Part shown: positions 44,617 through 52,282 of the stretch, piece after piece | Position numbering within the stretch: position 1 is the stretch's first letter | Layout: each line of letters starts with the position of its first letter | Assembly: GCA_021324825.1 (NCBI GenBank) | Contig: JAJPII010000018.1 | Span: forward strand, 46,738-110,737 | Source of the DNA: Spartobacteria bacterium | GTDB lineage: Bacteria; Verrucomicrobiota; Verrucomicrobiia; Chthoniobacterales; Chthoniobacteraceae | Reading direction: 5' to 3' | DNA length: 64,000 nucleotides | The notes under the pieces: generated by a model | Told to the model about the DNA's origin: nothing | What the model saw: only the letters and a program-made list of their open reading frames with translations | The model's database searches: none | Translations under genes and position numbers: made by a program

Positions 44617-44714
44617 AAGGCGGCTGACACAGCCGCCTCTACAACAGCCAAGGCGGCTGACACAGCCGCCTCTACAACAGCGCCTCCCGGGGAACGCGGA
44701 CAAAAGTGCATGAC
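44617..44714. repeat. Tandem pair of dispersed palindromic repeats plus conserved outer block
   Basis: Two direct copies with a 33-base period (44617-44645 and 44650-44678): AAGGCGGCTGACACAGCCGC, then CTCTACAAC. Then 44701-44714 reads CAAAAGTGCATGAC, the complement of the block at 13599-13612. In the transcribed (minus) direction this is the fullest form of the element. It sits within the rpmF-plsX transcript, where the hairpins could tune processing or expression. Confidence 0.88.
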
Positions 44715-44719
44715 AGGCT

Positions 44720-44902
44720 CTAAGCCGCCTCGATGGTCAATACCTGCCGACCCTTGTAGTAGCCGCACGTCGGACACGCGACGTGGGCCGGAACGCGACT
44801 GCCGCATTGGGCGCACTTGACCAACTGCGGGGCGTGCCAGCGGTTGGCCGCTTTGCGCGTCCGGAGACGCATCTTCGAAGTTTTACGTTTGGGGACTCCC
44901 AT
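44720..44902 (-). CDS. rpmF: 50S ribosomal protein L32
   Basis: 60 residues beginning MGVPKRKTSKMRLRTRKAAN, with the zinc-binding CAQCG and CPTCGYYKG pairs, so this is the four-cysteine (C+) form of L32. It lies between the DUF177 gene and plsX as in most bacteria. Confidence 0.97.
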   Translation of the reverse strand: MGVPKRKTSKMRLRTRKAANRWHAPQLVKCAQCGSRVPAHVACPTCGYYKGRQVLTIEAA

Positions 44903-44926
44903 AATGGAAAAATAGTTACTGCTCGC

Positions 44927-45382
44927 TTATTTGACTCTCAACTTGTCCAGCGCCTCCCAGGCGTCGGCCTCCCGCTCCGTGGGTTTACCGCCCTCGCCGC
45001 CGGTCCACTCCCCCGCGCCCCGGCAAACCTTCGCCCCATTCCAATCACACCGCGGATGGGCCGGCAGGGTCAGGAGAATATCCTCCCGTACGGAGGGAGT
45101 CAAGTCCACCGTTTCAGCCCCCGTCAACTCCACCTGCGCCGCGAAATCGTCCACCCTTATCGGATACTGGAACGCCTCCAGGCAGCGGACGCACCGCAGG
45201 CCGATCTCCGTCTCAAGCGAGCCGGTGGCGAAGAGGCCCTCCGCCGTGAGCCCCAGGTCGAGCGCATACCGTATCGGCGCCGCCGACAGGATGTCCGGCT
45301 CGTGGATGTCGAGCACCGCCGGCTCCTCGACGCCTTCAAGATGAAGCCCCTCAACGGGAATCTGTCTAAGATGAATCTTCAT
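44927..45382 (-). CDS. DUF177/YceD family protein
   Basis: 151 residues from [17 protein letters not shown]. The family motif with paired cysteines, [10 protein letters not shown], is present, followed by the acidic ED-rich strand [19 protein letters not shown]. YceD-family proteins always sit next to rpmF and are linked to 23S rRNA accumulation. The start overlaps the end of coaD by 17 bases. The C-terminal third is a hydrophilic Gly/Glu-rich segment. Confidence 0.9.
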   Translation of the reverse strand: MKIHLRQIPVEGLHLEGVEEPAVLDIHEPDILSAAPIRYALDLGLTAEGLFATGSLETEIGLRCVRCLEAFQYPIRVDDFAAQVELTGAETVDLTPSVREDILLTLPAHPRCDWNGAKVCRGAGEWTGGEGGKPTEREADAWEALDKLRVK

Positions 45383-45884
45383 GGCCGTCCTCCTCCTCCG
45401 CGCGCGGCGAAGGAAACCTCCGCCGTAAAGCTGCCGCAACGGAACTTGGCACAAAAGCGTCCACACTTCCACCCAAACGGGCGATCTCCTTCACGATGCG
45501 CGAACTGAGATAGGTGAAATCCTCCTTCGGCATGAGGAAGATCGTCTCCACGGAGGCGTCGAGCTTCCGGTTCATGAGCGCCATCTGGAACTCGAACTCG
45601 AAGTCCGACACCGCGCGCAACCCGCGTATGACGGCGCTCGCTCCCCGCTCGCGCGCGAAATCGACCAGCAACGTATCGAACCGGGCGATGGTGACATTCG
45701 GGACGCCGCCCGCCGTCCGGCGAAGGAACTCCAGCCGCTCATCTATGGTAAAGAGAGCCTTCTTGGCCTCGTTGAAGGCGACCGCGACGATAACCTCGTC
45801 AAAAAGCCGCGCGGCGCGCTCGATCACATCCAGGTGGCCGTGCGTGACGGGATCAAAACTGCCCGGATAGATCGCGCGCCTCAT
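45366..45884 (-). CDS. coaD: Phosphopantetheine adenylyltransferase
   Basis: Penultimate step of coenzyme A synthesis. 172 residues with the nucleotidyltransferase start [36 protein letters not shown] and [13 protein letters not shown]. The C-terminus ([15 protein letters not shown]) is acidic and overlaps the DUF177 gene. It heads the coaD-DUF177-rpmF-plsX-fabH group, all acting around acyl carrier and lipid synthesis. Confidence 0.96.
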   Translation of the reverse strand: MRRAIYPGSFDPVTHGHLDVIERAARLFDEVIVAVAFNEAKKALFTIDERLEFLRRTAGGVPNVTIARFDTLLVDFARERGASAVIRGLRAVSDFEFEFQMALMNRKLDASVETIFLMPKEDFTYLSSRIVKEIARLGGSVDAFVPSSVAAALRRRFPSPRAEEEDGHEDSS

Positions 45885-45953
45885 CTGCGCGCATTGTGCA
45901 GGAGGTTCGAGCGTTAATGAAGCGGAATATGCCTTAGTTAGCCTTGCGAGGGC

Positions 45954-46241
45954 TCAGGAAAGCCGCCTTTCCAAGCGAGAGATATAGTCCCCCGCCTGCT
46001 CCTTCAAAGCTCGACCCGGAAACAGGTCGGCGATTCCGACCTTTAAGACTTCGGCAAGGAATACCAACTCGAAATCGAAAACCCACCGGCTTCGGCCCTC
46101 GATCTTTGCCCAGCGTATCCCGCGATATGTCCCAGCCTTTTCGCTGCAAAGCTTCCGCCAGCTTGGGTTGCGAAATCCCCCGGCTAGACTATCGCGGATC
46201 CTTCGCAATTGGGGGCCGATCATGTTGCGGGGATTGTCCAT
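45954..46241 (-). pseudogene. XRE-type helix-turn-helix regulator with two compensating frameshifts
   Basis: The visible 95-codon frame begins MDNPRNMIGPQLRRIRDSLA and ends with an XRE-like C-terminal part (RWVFDFELVFLAEVLKVG, IADLFPGR). The middle 26 residues do not fit the family. In the other forward frame the same DNA reads GISQPKLAEALQRKGWDISR then DTLGK, which is exactly the missing helix-turn-helix core, and IEGRSRW resumes in the first frame. The breakpoints coincide with short homopolymers: a C run at 46177-46181 (one base short) and TTT at 46105-46107 (one base extra). Either the assembly has two indel errors, or the gene was broken and restored in frame with a ruined recognition helix. 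It faces away from a set of dyad sites that could be its operators. Confidence 0.75.
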
Positions 46242-46242
46242 C

Positions 46243-46306
46243 CGTGCCGAATTCGGCGCTTGACCGTAAAGGCGGTCACGGTTTGTATCGTGCTGAATTC
46301 AGCACG
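46243..46306. promoter_or_regulatory. Three dyad-symmetric sites upstream of the XRE gene
   Basis: CGTGCTGAATTCAGCACG (46289-46306) is a perfect 18-base palindrome. CGTGCCGAATTCGGCGCT (46243-46260) shares 14 of those 18 positions with a perfect 12-base core. Between them TGACCG-TAAAGG-CGGTCA (46261-46278) is another dyad. The first site abuts the XRE start codon and the last lies just before the ATG of the dehydratase-like remnant, consistent with an autoregulated divergent promoter. Confidence 0.65.
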
Positions 46307-46310
46307 TTTC

Positions 46311-46430
46311 ATGACGGCGCCGAAATTACGTCCCCAAGCTACAGACCGGCAGCCTATCAAGCGCGCGCTTATTACGGGCATCGCCGGATCAGGCGGCAGC
46401 TACCTCGCCGAACGCTACCGCCCGGCCTAA
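46311..46430 (+). pseudogene. Truncated gene start resembling GDP-mannose 4,6-dehydratase
   Basis: A 39-codon frame in which residues 17-33 read KRALITGIAGSGGSYLAE, very close to the Rossmann start of GDP-mannose 4,6-dehydratases (typically RALITGITGQDGSYLAE). The frame then ends at once with a TAA, immediately before the convergent guaA stop, so the catalytic body is gone. It looks like the 5' remnant of a gene destroyed by deletion or recombination. Confidence 0.5.
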
Positions 46431-46431
46431 C

Positions 46432-48006
46432 TCACTCCCACTCGATGGTGCTCGGCGGTTTGCTCGAGACGTCGTAACAGACGCGGTTGACGCCCTTGAC
46501 CTCGTTGATGACGCGACTCGCGATGCGCGCCAGCACGTCATACGGCAGCCGTACCCAATCCGCCGTCATGCCGTCCTGGCTCTCGACGACCCGCAGCGCG
46601 ATGGTGTTCTCATACGTCCGCTCGTCGCCCATCACCCCCACCGAGCGCACCGGCAGCAGCACGGCGAAGGATTGCCACACCCGGTAATACCACTCGGAGG
46701 CCTTCATCTCGCTCAGGACGATCTCATCCGCGTCGCGCAGGATGCGGAGCCGCCCGGGGGTGACCTCGCCCAGGATGCGCACCGCGAGACCCGGTCCGGG
46801 AAACGGCTGGCGGAATACGATCTCGTGCGGCAGCCCGAGTTGCGAGCCGACCTGCCGCACCTCGTCCTTGAAGAGCTGGCGCAGCGGCTCGATGAGCTTG
46901 AATTTCATCCGCTTCGGCAGGCCGCCGACGTTATGGTGGCTCTTGATGAGCGCGGAGGGGTTCCCCGAGATCGACACGCTCTCGATGACATCCGGGTAGA
47001 GCGTCCCCTGCGCCAGATACCGGAACCGCGTCTTCCCCTTTTTCCGCAATTCCCGCGCGGCCTTCTCGAACACCTTCACGAATTCGGCGCCGATGATCTT
47101 TCGCTTCCGTTCAGGATCGCGCACGCCCTTCAACCGCTTGAGGAACCGCGCGGAAGCCTCCACGTATTTCAGCTTCATGTGAAAATTCTCGCCGAAGACC
47201 TTCCGCACCGTATCCGCCTCGCGCGCGCGGAGCAGGCCGTTGTTCACGAAGATGCAAGTCAACTGGTCGCCGATCGCCTTGTGCAGCAAGGCCGCCGCCA
47301 CGGAAGAATCGACGCCTCCGCTCAGGCCCAGCACCACGTGATCCTCCCCCGCCTGGCGGCGAATCTCCTCGCACGTCTGGTCGATGAAGGAACCCATCGT
47401 CCAATCCGTCTTGCAACCGCAGATATGGTACAGGAAATTTTGCAGGATCTCCTTCCCGCGCGGCGTGTGCGCCACCTCGGGATGAAACTGGAGTCCGTAA
47501 AGCCGCTTCTCCGGCTGCTCGATGGCGGCGAAATCCGAGTTGTCCGTTTTGCCAACCGAGCGGAACCCGTTCGGCAGCTTCGTCAGCTTGTCGGCGTGGC
47601 TGTTCCAGACATCGAACTTGTCGGGCAACCCGCGAAAGAGGTCGCACCCGGCATCCGCGCGCAACTCGCTCGCGCCATATTCCCGCCGTTCGGAATGCTC
47701 GACCTTCCCGCCAAGCTGGTGCGCCATGAGCTGCACCCCGTAACAAATGCCCAGCACCGGGACGCCAAGTTCAAAGAGCGCGGGATCGCTGTGCGGCGCC
47801 CTTTTTCCATAAACGCTGGCCGGGCCGCCCGAGAGGATGACGCCCCGCGCACCCGCCTTCGCGATTTCGGCGGCCTTCGTGTCGAAAGGGAGTATCTGCG
47901 AATAAACCTGGCACTCGCGGATGCGCCGCGCGATGACTTGCGTATATTGCGACCCGAAATCGAGAATGACGATTTTCGAGCCATGAAACGCTTCCGTCTG
48001 GGTCAT
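46432..48006 (-). CDS. guaA: GMP synthase (glutamine-hydrolysing)
   Basis: 524 residues. An N-terminal class I glutamine amidotransferase domain has [18 protein letters not shown], the nucleophile Cys in [15 protein letters not shown], and [10 protein letters not shown]. The ATP-pyrophosphatase domain has [17 protein letters not shown], and the C-terminal dimerisation domain ends KPPSTIEWE, the conserved terminus. Amination of XMP to GMP. It diverges from aat across 59 bases. Confidence 0.98.
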   Translation of the reverse strand: MTQTEAFHGSKIVILDFGSQYTQVIARRIRECQVYSQILPFDTKAAEIAKAGARGVILSGGPASVYGKRAPHSDPALFELGVPVLGICYGVQLMAHQLGGKVEHSERREYGASELRADAGCDLFRGLPDKFDVWNSHADKLTKLPNGFRSVGKTDNSDFAAIEQPEKRLYGLQFHPEVAHTPRGKEILQNFLYHICGCKTDWTMGSFIDQTCEEIRRQAGEDHVVLGLSGGVDSSVAAALLHKAIGDQLTCIFVNNGLLRAREADTVRKVFGENFHMKLKYVEASARFLKRLKGVRDPERKRKIIGAEFVKVFEKAARELRKKGKTRFRYLAQGTLYPDVIESVSISGNPSALIKSHHNVGGLPKRMKFKLIEPLRQLFKDEVRQVGSQLGLPHEIVFRQPFPGPGLAVRILGEVTPGRLRILRDADEIVLSEMKASEWYYRVWQSFAVLLPVRSVGVMGDERTYENTIALRVVESQDGMTADWVRLPYDVLARIASRVINEVKGVNRVCYDVSSKPPSTIEWE

Positions 48007-48065
48007 AAGCGGAGTTGCCAGACTCCCCGCCGATTTACAAACAAAAACCGCGGAAAATTCGCGGC

Positions 48066-48683
48066 ATGATCCCCGCCGATGTTCTCTTGGAAGGCTACCG
48101 CTCGGGCGTCTTCCCCATGGCGATGGAAAACGGCGAACTCGGCTGGTTCTCGCCCGACCCGCGCGCCATCATCCCGCTGGAAAGCTTCCACATCCCCCAC
48201 GGCCTGCGGCGCGCCCTTCGCAAGAACCTCTTCGAACTGCGCGTCAACGCCGATTTCGAGGCCGTCATCCGCGAATGCGCCGCGCGCGAGGAGACGTGGA
48301 TCAGCGAGGAGATCATCCGGACGTATTGCAACCTGCACCGGCTCGGCCACGCCCACTCCTTCGAGGCGTGGCGGGAAGGAAAGCTCGCGGGCGGGCTTTA
48401 CGGCGTCAGCCTGGGCGCGGCGTTTTTTGGGGAATCGATGTTCCACTTCGTCACCGACGCCTCGAAAGTCGCGCTGCACTTCCTCGTGGAAACGCTTCGG
48501 GCAAGCGGCTTCCGTCTGCTCGAGGTCCAATGGCTAACGCCGCACCTCGAAAGCTTCGGCGCGATTGAAATCCCCCGCGCCGCCTATATAAGACTGCTCA
48601 AAGCCGCCACGCGAAACATTCCCAACCGCAAACCGTTGGCCCCGCCGGACGGAGAGAAAAGAAACGACGCCCTCGCCCCTTGA
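48066..48683 (+). CDS. aat: Leucyl/phenylalanyl-tRNA-protein transferase
   Basis: 205 residues starting [18 protein letters not shown], the family N-terminus; an ATG 17 codons upstream is less likely. The family core follows: [54 protein letters not shown], and a C-terminal [10 protein letters not shown]. It adds Leu or Phe to proteins with N-terminal Lys or Arg and so marks them for ClpS-ClpAP; neither partner is in the window. Convergent with the next small gene. Confidence 0.95.
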   Translation: MIPADVLLEGYRSGVFPMAMENGELGWFSPDPRAIIPLESFHIPHGLRRALRKNLFELRVNADFEAVIRECAAREETWISEEIIRTYCNLHRLGHAHSFEAWREGKLAGGLYGVSLGAAFFGESMFHFVTDASKVALHFLVETLRASGFRLLEVQWLTPHLESFGAIEIPRAAYIRLLKAATRNIPNRKPLAPPDGEKRNDALAP

Positions 48684-48695
48684 GCGTGTCACGCT

Positions 48696-48932
48696 CTAAG
48701 CCGGAACGACCTCGATAGCGGACGCCAAAAAGGCGCCTCCTCCGATTTCGCTGCCGACGGCGCGAACCTGTTTCCCGACAAGCTTCTCCAACTCCTCATC
48801 GTGAAAGGGATTTCCGCGCTGGCGCCGCAAGATGAAATATTTTGCGCCGGTATCCAGACATACGGCATTGCGTTCGCTCTTCGATCCCGCGGCCACCTGC
48901 TTTCTTATTACGCGACCAGAAACGTCAGCCAT
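48696..48932 (-). CDS. Small conserved beta-rich protein of unknown function
   Basis: 78 residues: VSGRVIRKQVAAGSKSERNA, VCLDTGAKYFILRRQRGNPF, HDEELEKLVGKQVRAVG, ending in GAFLASAIEVV. The alternating strands and GNPF-D-E-LE-LVGK pattern recall a family of small OB-like proteins found in many phyla, without known function. No signal peptide. I see no partner gene. The 150 bases upstream of it (48933-49082) show no convincing gene. Confidence 0.65.
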   Translation of the reverse strand: MADVSGRVIRKQVAAGSKSERNAVCLDTGAKYFILRRQRGNPFHDEELEKLVGKQVRAVGSEIGGGAFLASAIEVVPA

Positions 48933-49082
48933 CCTGGAAAAATAGCCGATTCCGCCCCGGGCTTCAAGTCATCTGCTGTGCAGCTTGCGCACCGAAATGA
49001 TTTCTTTGCCTCTGCCTGCCTCCCCGATGGCAACCATCCGGCTCTTTGAGGCCACTTGATTTGCGGCGGAACAATCACCCAG

Positions 49083-49751
49083 CTATCCGCGGTGCTTCTC
49101 TTCCAATACGGGGAGCAATATCTTCCATACAACGCCGGCGACGATCTTGTGCCCTTCGACGTTGGGATGAATCCGGTCGTCCTGGTTCAAAGCGGGGTCG
49201 CCCCCCACCCCCTCCAGCAGAAACGGGACAAGCGCCGCGCCGTTCTTCGCCGCGAGGTCGGCGAAAATGCGGCGAAACGCCTCCGCGTAGGCGTCTCCGA
49301 AATTCGGCGGGAGCCGCATCCCCGAAATGACTATCCGCGCCGCCGGGTAGCGCCCGCGCACTTCGTCGATGATCGCCTGGAGATTGTCCCGCGTGCCCTG
49401 CACCGGCAATCCCCGCAAGCCGTCATTCGCTCCCAGTTCGAGGACGAGCACGTCGATCCGCGTCTTTAACACCCATTTCAAACGCCGCAACCCGTCGGCG
49501 GTGGTGTCCCCGCTCACGCCGGCGTTGACGACCTTGGCGTCCATGTGCGCGGCGTCGATCTTCTCCTGGAGCAGCGCGGGGAAGGCCGCGGCCGGCCCCA
49601 CGCCGTACCCGGCGGCGATGCTGTCGCCCAGAACCACGACGTTCCGGGACGCCGATTGCCCAGGCGCGATTTGCGCGGCCAGCAGAAGCGCCGTAAGAAA
49701 TGCCGCGAGATGGAGACGCCGGATATTCACCAGACTGGAAACAAAGCGCAT
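49083..49751 (-). CDS. tesA: GDSL/SGNH esterase, TesA-like
   Basis: 222 residues with a signal peptide (LHLAAFLTALLLAAQIAPG). SGNH blocks are all present: VVVLGDSIAAGYGV (Ser), NAGVSGDTTADGL (Gly), LELGANDGLRG (Asn) and DRIHPNVEGHKI (Asp/His). Like E. coli TesA it should be a periplasmic thioesterase/lysophospholipase/arylesterase. The ATG start overlaps the 5' end of the divergent ATPase gene by 42 bases; a GTG seven codons in (49730) also gives a good signal peptide and halves the overlap. Confidence 0.92.
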   Translation of the reverse strand: MRFVSSLVNIRRLHLAAFLTALLLAAQIAPGQSASRNVVVLGDSIAAGYGVGPAAAFPALLQEKIDAAHMDAKVVNAGVSGDTTADGLRRLKWVLKTRIDVLVLELGANDGLRGLPVQGTRDNLQAIIDEVRGRYPAARIVISGMRLPPNFGDAYAEAFRRIFADLAAKNGAALVPFLLEGVGGDPALNQDDRIHPNVEGHKIVAGVVWKILLPVLEEKHRG

Positions 49752-50432
49752 CCCGGGCCCGCGGCAAGCGGGAACGGTCCGATCCTCGAAGTCCGCTCCC
49801 TGACGAGGCGGTACGGCAGCCTCACGGTCTTGAGCGACGTTTCCTTCGCCCTCGACGCGGGTTCGACTTGCGCGGTCGTCGGCCCGTCCGGCAGCGGCAA
49901 GAGCACGCTCCTCGGCCTTTGCGCCGGACTCGACAGCCCCACGTCGGGAGCCGTCCGCCTCGCGGGAAGCGACCTGGGCGGCCTCGGTGAGGACCAACGC
50001 GCCGCCATCCGCAACCGCCACGTCGGCTTCGTTTTCCAGAATTTCCAACTCATCCCCACCCTCACGGCTTTGGAGAACGTCATGGTCCCGCTGGAACTTC
50101 GCGGGCGGCAGAGCGCCATCCGCCCCGCCGCCGAAGACCTCCTGCGCCGGGTCGGCCTGGCGGATCGCATGGCGCACTACCCCGCGCAACTTTCCGGCGG
50201 CGAACAACAGCGCGCCGCGCTGGCCCGCGCCTTCATCAACCGCCCGGCAATTCTTTTCGCGGACGAACCCACCGGCAACCTCGACGCGGAAACCAGCCTC
50301 CCCATCACGGAAATGATCTTCGAACTCAACGCCGCGCACGGAACCACGCTCGTCCTCGTGACGCACGATCTCGACCTCGCGCGCCGCACCCGGCGCATCC
50401 TGCGAATCCGCGGGGGCAAGGTCGCCGAGTAA
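49710..50432 (+). CDS. ybbA: ABC transporter ATP-binding protein, YbbA-like
   Basis: 240 residues. Walker A is VGPSGSGKSTLLGLCAGL; the Q loop is VGFVFQNFQLIPTL; the signature is LSGGEQQRAALARAFINRP; Walker B is ILFADEPTGNLDAET; the switch is LVTHDLDLA. This is the LolD/MacB-type ATPase subfamily. In E. coli ybbA diverges from tesA and is followed by the permease ybbP. Here the divergence is conserved, but the next gene is a convergent TPR protein, so no permease partner is encoded nearby. Confidence 0.9.
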   Translation: METPDIHQTGNKAHPGPAASGNGPILEVRSLTRRYGSLTVLSDVSFALDAGSTCAVVGPSGSGKSTLLGLCAGLDSPTSGAVRLAGSDLGGLGEDQRAAIRNRHVGFVFQNFQLIPTLTALENVMVPLELRGRQSAIRPAAEDLLRRVGLADRMAHYPAQLSGGEQQRAALARAFINRPAILFADEPTGNLDAETSLPITEMIFELNAAHGTTLVLVTHDLDLARRTRRILRIRGGKVAE

Positions 50433-50438
50433 CGCGCT

Positions 50439-51518
50439 TCAGCGCAGCCCGCCAACCCTGCCGCGGATCCTGGCGATCGACTCCCGGACATAAGCCCGCT
50501 GGTCGGCGCTTATCGCCGGGTCTTCGAGCACCTTCTCAAATACATCGACGGACGGCTGCGCCTGCCCCGCCGAGGCGTAAGCCTGGCCGAGATAAATCCG
50601 GTAACCGGAAAGCGGCTGCCCCTGCTTCTCCGCGAGATCGATCAACGCCTTCAGAGCCGCGATCTCGCTCACATAAGCATGGTCCTGGTGCGCCACACGG
50701 GCGTGAAGGAAAAGGATGGACGGGTCCTTCGGCGCCTGTTCCACCAGCGTTCCCGTCACGTCATACGCGGCGTCGAAGCGCTTCGTCGCAAAGAGCGCCT
50801 GCGCGCGGAGCACCATCGCCGGCTGGTAATCCGCCTGGACCGCCAGCGCCGTATCGGCGTCCGTCAGCGCCTCGTCCCAATGCGCCAGCCGCTCCGCGTA
50901 ATAACCGGCCTGCGTCCACGCCGCCACGCTCTTGTTATCCTTCTCCAGCGCCTCGTCGAGACAGCGCTTCGCCAGCGCCGGCTCGTTCACCGCCAGCAAC
51001 CGCCCCGCCGCCTGCGCCAGAAACTCCGCCTCCTCCCACGCCGGCTCGCCCGAGAAATTCGCCCGGATCGCCTCGAAATCATCCGGCGACCATTTGCGAA
51101 CCGGCGCGCGGCGGAAAAGGAGGCTCGCGTGGTCGAGATACACGAGAGAAAAATCCTGCGTCTCCAGCAGATGCTTCAGCAGCGGGCGGAACGGATTCAA
51201 ATCCCCCGCCAGCAACACCGTATCGAAATGCTCCCGCCGGTCGATCTGGCGGAAAAGCGCCGGATTCTGAAGCGCCTCCGCGAACCTCTTGTCATCTGGA
51301 ACAAGCAGATCGGGCCGCAAGGAAACCAGGAACTCGCGAGCGGCGGGCGTATAAAAAACCGGCTTCGACTGAATCCGCCGGATCGCCAGGACCGGCGCAG
51401 TCAACTTGGGATCGATCTTGTGCCCGGCAAAAAACCGGGTTGCAAAAACCCCGGCAACGGCCAGCGCCGCCAGGACCGCGCCCCCGCGCAGGAGGGACAT
51501 CTTCTTCAACCGGGTCAT
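50439..51518 (-). CDS. Membrane-anchored TPR protein
   Basis: 359 residues with one N-terminal membrane helix (GGAVLAALAVAGVFATRFF) and no lipobox. The C-terminal half (about 175-350) is helical repeats with TPR spacing: LAKRCLDEALEKDNKSVAAW, AHWDEALTDADTALAVQADY, and QPSVDVFEKVLEDPAIS. The middle (about 85-160) has a conserved-looking LVYLDHASLLFRRAPVRKW that I do not recognise. Likely a periplasm-facing scaffold. Convergent with ybbA, six bases apart. Confidence 0.75.
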   Translation of the reverse strand: MTRLKKMSLLRGGAVLAALAVAGVFATRFFAGHKIDPKLTAPVLAIRRIQSKPVFYTPAAREFLVSLRPDLLVPDDKRFAEALQNPALFRQIDRREHFDTVLLAGDLNPFRPLLKHLLETQDFSLVYLDHASLLFRRAPVRKWSPDDFEAIRANFSGEPAWEEAEFLAQAAGRLLAVNEPALAKRCLDEALEKDNKSVAAWTQAGYYAERLAHWDEALTDADTALAVQADYQPAMVLRAQALFATKRFDAAYDVTGTLVEQAPKDPSILFLHARVAHQDHAYVSEIAALKALIDLAEKQGQPLSGYRIYLGQAYASAGQAQPSVDVFEKVLEDPAISADQRAYVRESIARIRGRVGGLR

Positions 51519-51600
51519 TAACCGGAAGACATTGGCGCAGTTGAGGGCGCCCCGCGAATCATTATTTCTTGTCTCAAACCGGGGGATGCCTTAAGTAAAC

Positions 51601-51635
51601 ACGCCCGTCGAATGCCGTAGATGGGCGGGCGTTTT
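51601..51635 (+). other. Hairpin upstream of tRNA-Lys
   Basis: ACGCCCGTC (51601-51609) pairs with GGGCGGGCGT (through 51632) with one G-T pair, followed by TTT. It looks like a weak terminator or a leader hairpin of the tRNA transcript. There is no plus-strand gene within 1.1 kb upstream that needs terminating. Confidence 0.35.
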
Positions 51636-51641
51636 GGAGAG

Positions 51642-51717
51642 GGGTTGGTAGCTCAGCTGGTAGAGCAGTGCCCTTTTAAGGCATTGGTCCTGGGTTCGAG
51701 TCCCAGCCAACCCACCA
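51642..51717 (+). tRNA. tRNA-Lys (anticodon TTT)
   Basis: A 76-base cloverleaf: acceptor GGGTTGG pairs with CCAACCC, D stem GCTC/GAGC, anticodon loop CTTTTAA with TTT at its centre, T arm CTGGG-TTCGAGT-CCCAG, and an encoded CCA end. Reads lysine AAA and AAG codons. No other tRNA is nearby. The accessory stretch that begins right after it fits the common use of tRNA 3' ends as integration points, although I find no attachment repeat. Confidence 0.97.
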
Positions 51718-52282
51718 GGTAAAACGCGGTTCTCATCCGGGAGTGTCACACTCGGACTGTCACATTTCCAGCCCGAAGGGCGTGCGTTCCTGCGCGTGGT
51801 CGTCTCGTGACAGCGCCGTCTCGTGGAAAAAACGGCCCGCATGTCTTACTCGATTGGAGGACGGGATCGCCAGGACAGGGGATGCGCCGCCGCAGGATTG
51901 GTTCCACAGCGTTGCCATTTTGCTTTCAGTGTTTCTTCTGCCCGCAGGAATGGTGCACGCGTGCCAAGGGGCTGAGACTTGTCCGCAAATCGCGAAAGCG
52001 AAGGTTGCGGCAGCGCGAGCCCGAAGGGCAAAGCTCGCGCGTTGGCGCTAAGCCAGAGCAACCGGTTTGCGGGCAAGTCGGACGCGGGGTAGTATCAATT
52101 ACCGCGAGATCGACAAGGACGTTTGTATCAGCGGCGAGCAGCATGAGCCGCCTTGCCCTTTGAACCGTAAATTATCCTCATGGCATCCCCAAGGAGGGAT
52201 TCCCATCAATGCGGAAAACCCACAGGCCGGCTTCGATCACGACGCGGCGACTTGCAAATTCGTGCGATGCCTCGCGGGAGCC
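51718..52282. other. 565-base stretch without an intact gene
   Basis: Between tRNA-Lys and the HExxH gene no open frame shows convincing protein character. It contains a short dyad GAGTG-TCA-CACTC (51741-51753), two copies of AGCCCGAAGGGC (near 51772 and 52018), and the remnant of a PIN-domain gene at its right end. The texture is that of degraded accessory DNA downstream of a tRNA gene. Confidence 0.6.
52085..52144 (-). pseudogene. Remnant of a PIN-domain (VapC-like) toxin start
   Basis: On the minus strand an ATG at 52144 begins MLLAADTNVLVDLA, the characteristic first strand of PIN nucleases with the metal-binding Asp and the DTNVL motif. Homology stops after about 15 residues; what follows lacks PIN features. 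It is probably the stump of a toxin-antitoxin pair. Confidence 0.4.

Noticed and set aside
48933..49082. Possible small gene between tesA and the 78-residue gene
   Set aside because: Open frames here have mixed third-position composition and no motif; one short MVAIGEAGRGKEIISVRKL peptide caught the eye but has no support.
51591..51842. 83-codon minus-strand frame over the tRNA
   Set aside because: It is the antisense of tRNA-Lys (the translated GTRTQDQCLKRALLYQLSYQ is the usual spurious protein seen at such tRNAs).
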